Positions 59,423 through 64,000 of a stretch of 64,000 nucleotides of DNA are shown piece by piece (position 1 is the first letter of the stretch; each line of letters opens with the position of its first letter). The DNA lies in assembly GCA_905178155.1 (NCBI GenBank), contig CAJINV010000001.1, positions 15,376,142-15,440,141 of the forward strand, read 5' to 3'. The notes under the pieces were generated by a model. The model did not search any database, had not been told where the DNA came from, and was given only the letters and a program-made list of their open reading frames with translations. The stretch is from Amoebophrya sp. A120 (Eukaryota; Sar; Dinophyceae; Syndiniales; Amoebophryaceae). Position numbers and translations under genes: made by a program.

Positions 59423-60272
59423 GCTTTTTATACTTCTTCTATAACCCATGCAAGCAACTGGAAGTGGAACTGCCTGATCACCCACCTGTCAATGGGGAGG
59501 CTTGCAGTATAGGAGCTATTGTATAATATTAATCTCACGATTATCCTTATCGGGTGTACGTATAGCAAATAATGCGTGGAGGTGGACCGTGTTGCCTGCT
59601 AGGTTACACCGAATTTCCCTGACTCCTTGTGAATGATGACAATTGAAGATACTTCTCAGTACTCGAATTTGAATTTCGTGTGTATTCATGCGGTGTTGAT
59701 GACAAGTACAAGTTCGAGTTCTCTCCGATGCCCCCAGCTCTTGTTTTTGGTTCGTGGAAAAAACGGAGGATTGGCGTGCCACCGAGCGCATAACGGCCTG
59801 CGTTGGCAGTTCTGGGCCAGAAACTGCTTCCTAGGAGATAGACGATCTGTCGGTAGAAGGGTATTTGAGGCAGAGCAGAGTGGAAAAGTGTCCGTCACTT
59901 CAACGACAATGACAATGATCGGCGAAAGTGTGACCGACGGATGTTTATGTTACAGTCTTTTTGACTTGTTAGATCGCACGTCGCGAAGATAGCAGTGAAA
60001 ACAATTCAGCACCATCGCGAGCTTAAGTCGAGCTTTGGTGTCACGGCTTCTGATCATGGCAGTGACCACTTATCCAGGACGAACGCAAATCAATGCGGCG
60101 AGTCGTACATGATTCGAGGAAACACTGCGTAAGGTAGCTGAGGCGACGAATCTAATACTAGCAATGTGAAGATGTGTGATTACGATATGCATAGGCATAG
60201 CCATAGGTTCGTTTTGTTTTCAGGTGCAGTAGAAGTCTTAGTGTTAGTGCCGTCCTACTACCACGCACTAGA
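59423..60272. other. Intergenic, no gene seen
   Basis: About 850 bases between the tentative gene and the second coiled-coil gene. An open frame at 59633-59992 has no supporting feature. Confidence 0.45.
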
Positions 60273-62236
60273 ATGCCATCTGTCGACCAGGGAGAGCGCT
60301 CCTGGTCCTCGTCTTCGGCGACAAGTTCGCCCGCACGCGTGGGCCGCGAGAAGTGCTCTAGTACCTCACTCTGTGTACCTTCGCCGGATGCGTCTCGACC
60401 TGGTCCTACCGTGGAGCCGGGCAGGAAGAGGACTGAAGATGAGCTCTTGCTCGAATTGGGACGCATGCATGGCGCTGCGGTATGACCAGCAACATATTTT
60501 TTGCATGTTGTAGTTGTTGTCTCTTGGTCAATCTTTTCTGCGGCCCTCTTGTTTGCTTGCGTTTTTCGCGTTGGTTTCCCGCCCTGAACATTTTAGAAGT
60601 AGGTCAATGATCGTTGCCTGGACCACATGGCCTGTTGCACGTGTACTTAATGTAAGTAACAACTGTGGGTAGAGGAAGAGGTAGCGTAGTTTTTTTAAAA
60701 TATCACCTGAGTACCAGCTCAAGAAAAAGTCTTTTTAGGCAAACATACTCTTTTCAGTCTACCAACCCATCGCCATCAACCTCGGAGGACAACGAGCTGA
60801 AGACAATAGCAGATGTCGAAAAGGTTTGTGCGTCGACGGAAAATGTTGATGAAGATGAAATCGAAAGAGATATGAAAAGGGGACATGCTCACGCTCATCC
60901 AGGAGGTTCCCGCCCAAATCACGAACATTCTTCTCAACACCCGGCTCCACCCCCGCCGCACGACTATCAATACGAGTACGACGCCGAAGAGTACTACACC
61001 GAGGACGGGCTGAGCGTGAAGGCCTCACCCCCACGACCTCCAATCCGCGGCGGTCGTCCTACCCCGGTGATCACGTCGCGCAGCAAAGTGATTACCAGCC
61101 CGAGCAACGCCGAGGTTTGGTACAACACAGTTCGGGAGCGACAGGAAGCCGATTTGGCCAACGCGCTCCGTTCCAACGGCTGGCTGGTAGAGGAACTGAA
61201 GCGGAAAACCGACCTGCTAGACGCGGCTAGACAAGAGCAGGAAGCCGAAGCCCAGCGGTGGCGCAACGAGCGCGCCGAGCTGGAGCGCGACGCAGCGCAG
61301 AAGGTAGAGGCCTTAGAAGGCGTGCTGGAAGATTTGCGGGCCCAGTTCGCCAACACAAAATTACAACTTGAGCACCAGGCCGAGGCGAAACGTCGGGTGT
61401 GCGAGGCGCAGTGCGAGACCATGCGCGAGGAGGTGGCGGAGAAAACTGGCGATATGAAAAAGCAGGATGAGCAGATACAACATCTCCGACAGCAAATCTG
61501 CAATCTGTGCCGCAGTCTGCAGGACAACCGCGACGCGACGCAGAAAGCGCTTCTGTCAGCGAAGGACGCAGTCGTGAGTGCTAGCAAAAAAGCGCAAGAT
61601 AACTACCGGGAATGGAAGAGCCAACAGAAAACGCAGTGGCCTTTGGACAAATTGTACTTCTCGCGACTGCAGGACGCGCTGCACACCATCGAGCTGAGGT
61701 GCACACGGTTGCTCGTCGATACGGAGAAAAGGTTCGGGTTTTTGCAAGAGGACGAAACTCGCTCTGCAGGAGGAGGTGGCCACGCTGCCGCAAAGAACGT
61801 GCGGTCTTCTGGTAGCAATGTTGTGAATGCAGGAAGGTGTGGGCCCACCGGTTCATCTTCATCAGCTAGTTCATCATCAGTCCGCCCAAGAAGTACAATA
61901 GCAGTACCACAGTCCACCGCAACTACCTCAGTTTCCCGCAGCAGCTTCACGCCGGGTCATCGGTCGTCGAGTTGTCAGTCGCCAGGTCGTGTCGCTGCTC
62001 CACAGAAAACGAGAACGATGGCAGCCGCACCGCAGCTGAACAAAGTCAAAAATAAGTGTTTGAATTTGTTTTTGGACGATTCGGTTTTGTCCGAAACGGC
62101 CGCGGAAACGTACCTGAACAAGATTGTGGAGAGGAGCAAACAAGAAGATTCGGAGGGGGTTGGTGGCGGTGGCCGTGGTGGGGTCGGGGGACGAGTGGTA
62201 AAGACAAGTTACAATCCGAATCGGTACAACACGTAG
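60273..62236 (+). CDS. Coiled-coil protein, unknown function
   Basis: Two exons, 60273-60479 and 60758-62236, GT-AG intron in phase 0 (gcg/GTATGA to TTTTCAG), 561 residues. After a disordered, acidic and His-rich N-terminal third (GHAHAHPGG, then YQYEYDAEEYYTEDG), residues about 190-380 form a long coiled coil (LANALRSNGWLVEELKRKTD, QRWRNERAELERDAAQKVEA, DMKKQDEQIQHLRQQICNLC). A small conserved-looking block follows (WPLDKLYFSRLQDALHTIEL), then a Ser-rich region with SP motifs and a short helix (CLNLFLDDSVLSETAAETYL) near the C-terminus. No signal peptide. Structural or basal-body roles are common for such proteins, but nothing here identifies one. Confidence 0.72.
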
Positions 62237-63066
62237 TGACGACCACACGATGCGTTTTGTATCTACTTTGAGGATAACCGAGGAACGCGACAAGAACACG
62301 CTTGTCCAAATTGGTTCTGGACTGGACGTGAGTCGTTTCCTTGTCGAGGGAGCGCACAGATTCAAAGAATACAATTAGAGCATACGAATAAGAAAAAAGA
62401 CGTCTTTAGCGACGCCCTGCTCACCGGTGTCGACACGCTAGTAGTCAGGTTTCTTCGCGAAAATCCTCCCAAGTGAGTTTAAGTAAGGCAAGCAGTTGGT
62501 TTTGATAGTTTAGGACTGAGATCATGTCGCTGCCAAATAATAGAAGTTGCCGGAAATCAAATAAAAACGATGTCAAGATCGAAGTCATGTTCATGATGTG
62601 CAGCGCAGGTGTCGTCTATCGGCGGCACGAAGATCGTAGAAAAGTCAGCCAAGTGATTTTGAACAGTGAGGCACTCAGATCTGCGTTCAAATGTGCAACA
62701 TGCAATCTAGATCCCAAATAGAATAAAACGGGCTTAATAATCGTCGCTCCGTCACGATCACGTGCCTTACCAGAGCACGGCGGTTCAGAATTTGCAAATA
62801 GTGGATCAGCAGATCGCGGCTCAGAATTCATGTGGTAGCTCTCGAACCATTACTGGAAAATTCAAATTGTTGACTACGACCAAACTACTTCTCTCGATTG
62901 ACTTTCTTAGTTCGCAATTGAAGCTATGACCATCATCATTCTCACCACCCCAGCATAGAACATACCGGAAACGAATAGCGTTCTAACACACTAGCGTCTT
63001 CAATAGAGCCTATCCGTATTTTAACCTCCCGCACAGCGTTTCTCGCAAAGCCCAGAAGCAATCAAA
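62237..63066. other. Intergenic, no gene seen
   Basis: About 830 bases upstream of the helicase gene. No supported feature apart from the AATCAAAATG start context at its right edge. Confidence 0.5.
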
Positions 63067-64000
63067 ATGAAGGTGAAGATGAAGAAGAAGGTTCTGGTGA
63101 AAAAGAAAAAAGGTTCGCTCAAGAAGCAGGCCGCTCCTGCTGCTCAAGAGACTGTCGCGCCTTCCAAGACTACTGCTACCAAGACTAGGCAGGTTGCGGA
63201 CATTGCACCCGTCCACTTAATACAAGAAGAGAAACAAGTGGCAGCAGATGAAAATGGTGCAAGCGAAGATGCTGACATGGAAAGCGATGAGGAAGGTGCG
63301 GCATCTACTGGAGACAACGATGACATCGACGAAATGGATGCTGATGATGTCGTTCCGGTTGAGCAGAAAAACCAGCAGAAAGGCGGTTCTTCGTCCTCCA
63401 CAGGCTCTTCTTCAAAAGTAGATTCTAATGAATCCGAAAACGCAAAGCAAGACATCGAAAACGCAACTTTTGCCTCGCTCGGCGTGTGTCCGGAACTTTG
63501 TCAGGCGGTCGAGGTTCTCGGATGGAAGCAGCCCACGGAAATCCAGCGTGTCAGTATTCCCCCGGCACTGGAGGGCAGGGACATTATCGCGCTGGCGGAA
63601 ACGGGAAGTGGGAAGACCGGCGCGTTCGCACTGCCGATCGTGCAGGCATTGCTGGACAAACCACAGCGGTTTTTCTGTGTGGCGCTGAGTCCGACGCGAG
63701 AACTGTGCGTGCAAATCGGGGAACAGTTCAAGGCACTCGGTGCAGCGATCTCATTGCAGGTATGCGTGCTGTTGATGAAGATACAAAATGCGGCTGCTTT
63801 TTAATTTTCTGAATCATTCCGTACGGTTCTCGTTTTTCAGTAAATTATGCAAGAAACGAAAATGTTCATCCGATAAAAAATCGATTTTCAATATGACACC
63901 TTCATCAGGTTTGCGTAATTCTCGGTGGCGTCGACATGGTGACGCAAGCTCAGCAGCTGGCCCAGCGGCCGCATGTTGTGGTCGCGAGTCCGGGTCGGCT
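63067..64000 (+). CDS. DDX47: DEAD-box RNA helicase, DDX47/Rrp3 type (3' end outside window)
   Basis: Exons 63067-63759 and 63909 to the window edge, GT-AG intron (cag/GTATGC to TCATCAG). A Lys-rich start ([20 protein letters not shown]) looks like a nuclear or nucleolar signal; an acidic Ser-rich linker to residue about 135 follows. Then the helicase core: [20 protein letters not shown] with PTEIQ (Q motif), [20 protein letters not shown] (motif I), SPTREL (Ia), the GG motif in [11 protein letters not shown], and ASPGRL (Ib) at the edge. LGVxxxLCxAxxxLGWxxPTxIQ and the [19 protein letters not shown] run are typical of DDX47/Rrp3, which acts in early cleavage of pre-rRNA in the small-subunit processome. 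Motifs II-VI lie beyond the window. Confidence 0.9.

Noticed and set aside
59633-59992. 119-codon + frame
   Set aside because: No domain, unusual composition for this window, no exon signals.
1-64000. tRNA, rRNA, CRISPR, bacterial operon signals or spliced-leader gene
   Set aside because: I found no cloverleaf with conserved arms, no rRNA cores, no regularly spaced repeats and no dinoflagellate leader sequence by eye.

Overview
The window is nuclear DNA of a eukaryote, most likely a dinoflagellate-lineage protist. The closest match I can suggest from knowledge is a syndinian parasite of the Amoebophrya type; no database was available to confirm this. Three things point there. Every recognisable gene (14 or 15) lies on the + strand over 64 kb. 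The proteins are eukaryotic (RPA32, NIF3, DDX47/Rrp3, F-box, PH) with long disordered insertions. Ordinary GT-AG introns coexist with introns that have no GT donor, carry inverted terminal repeats and are flanked by short target-site duplications, which is the pattern reported for Amoebophrya introner elements.

Layout. 1-6.2 kb: 3' part of a large WSC-repeat membrane protein with three introner-type introns. 7.2-10.2 kb: F-box protein with one such intron. 10.9-11.7 kb: small PH-domain protein. 12.6-14.1 kb: NIF3 family protein. 14.6-20.8 kb: tandem pair of signal-peptide-bearing methyltransferase-like genes, each with an introner the other lacks; the second has an in-frame TGA. 21.3-26.5 kb: large protein with faint gamma-tubulin-complex-like character. 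27.3-28.8 kb: RPA32. 29.8-34.4 kb: long disordered protein with a C-terminal NNCQH motif. 36.0-43.9 kb: disordered protein of about 2,550 residues. 44.5-48.6 kb: coiled-coil protein. 48.6-50.3 kb: gene-free, repeat-bearing DNA. 50.3-51.6 kb: divergent RsuA-type pseudouridine synthase. 52.9-53.3 kb: orphan small protein. 53.3-58.5 kb: repeat- and palindrome-rich DNA, part of it inside a 2.4 kb intron of a tentative gene ending at 59.4 kb. 60.3-62.2 kb: second coiled-coil protein. 63.1 kb to the end: 5' part of a DDX47/Rrp3 RNA helicase.

There is no operon logic. The genes are housekeeping or unknown, sit head to tail and are separated by 0.4-1.7 kb. The most interesting signal is the introner family. 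Seven introns in five genes have inverted repeats (strong in most, weak in two); six have 4-8 bp duplicated flanks; five lie at exon junctions confirmed by protein homology or by a paralogue. All seven contain the same 7-bp core, GTCATGC or its complement GCATGAC. The tandem methyltransferase genes show that at least two of these insertions occurred after the duplication, or were lost since.
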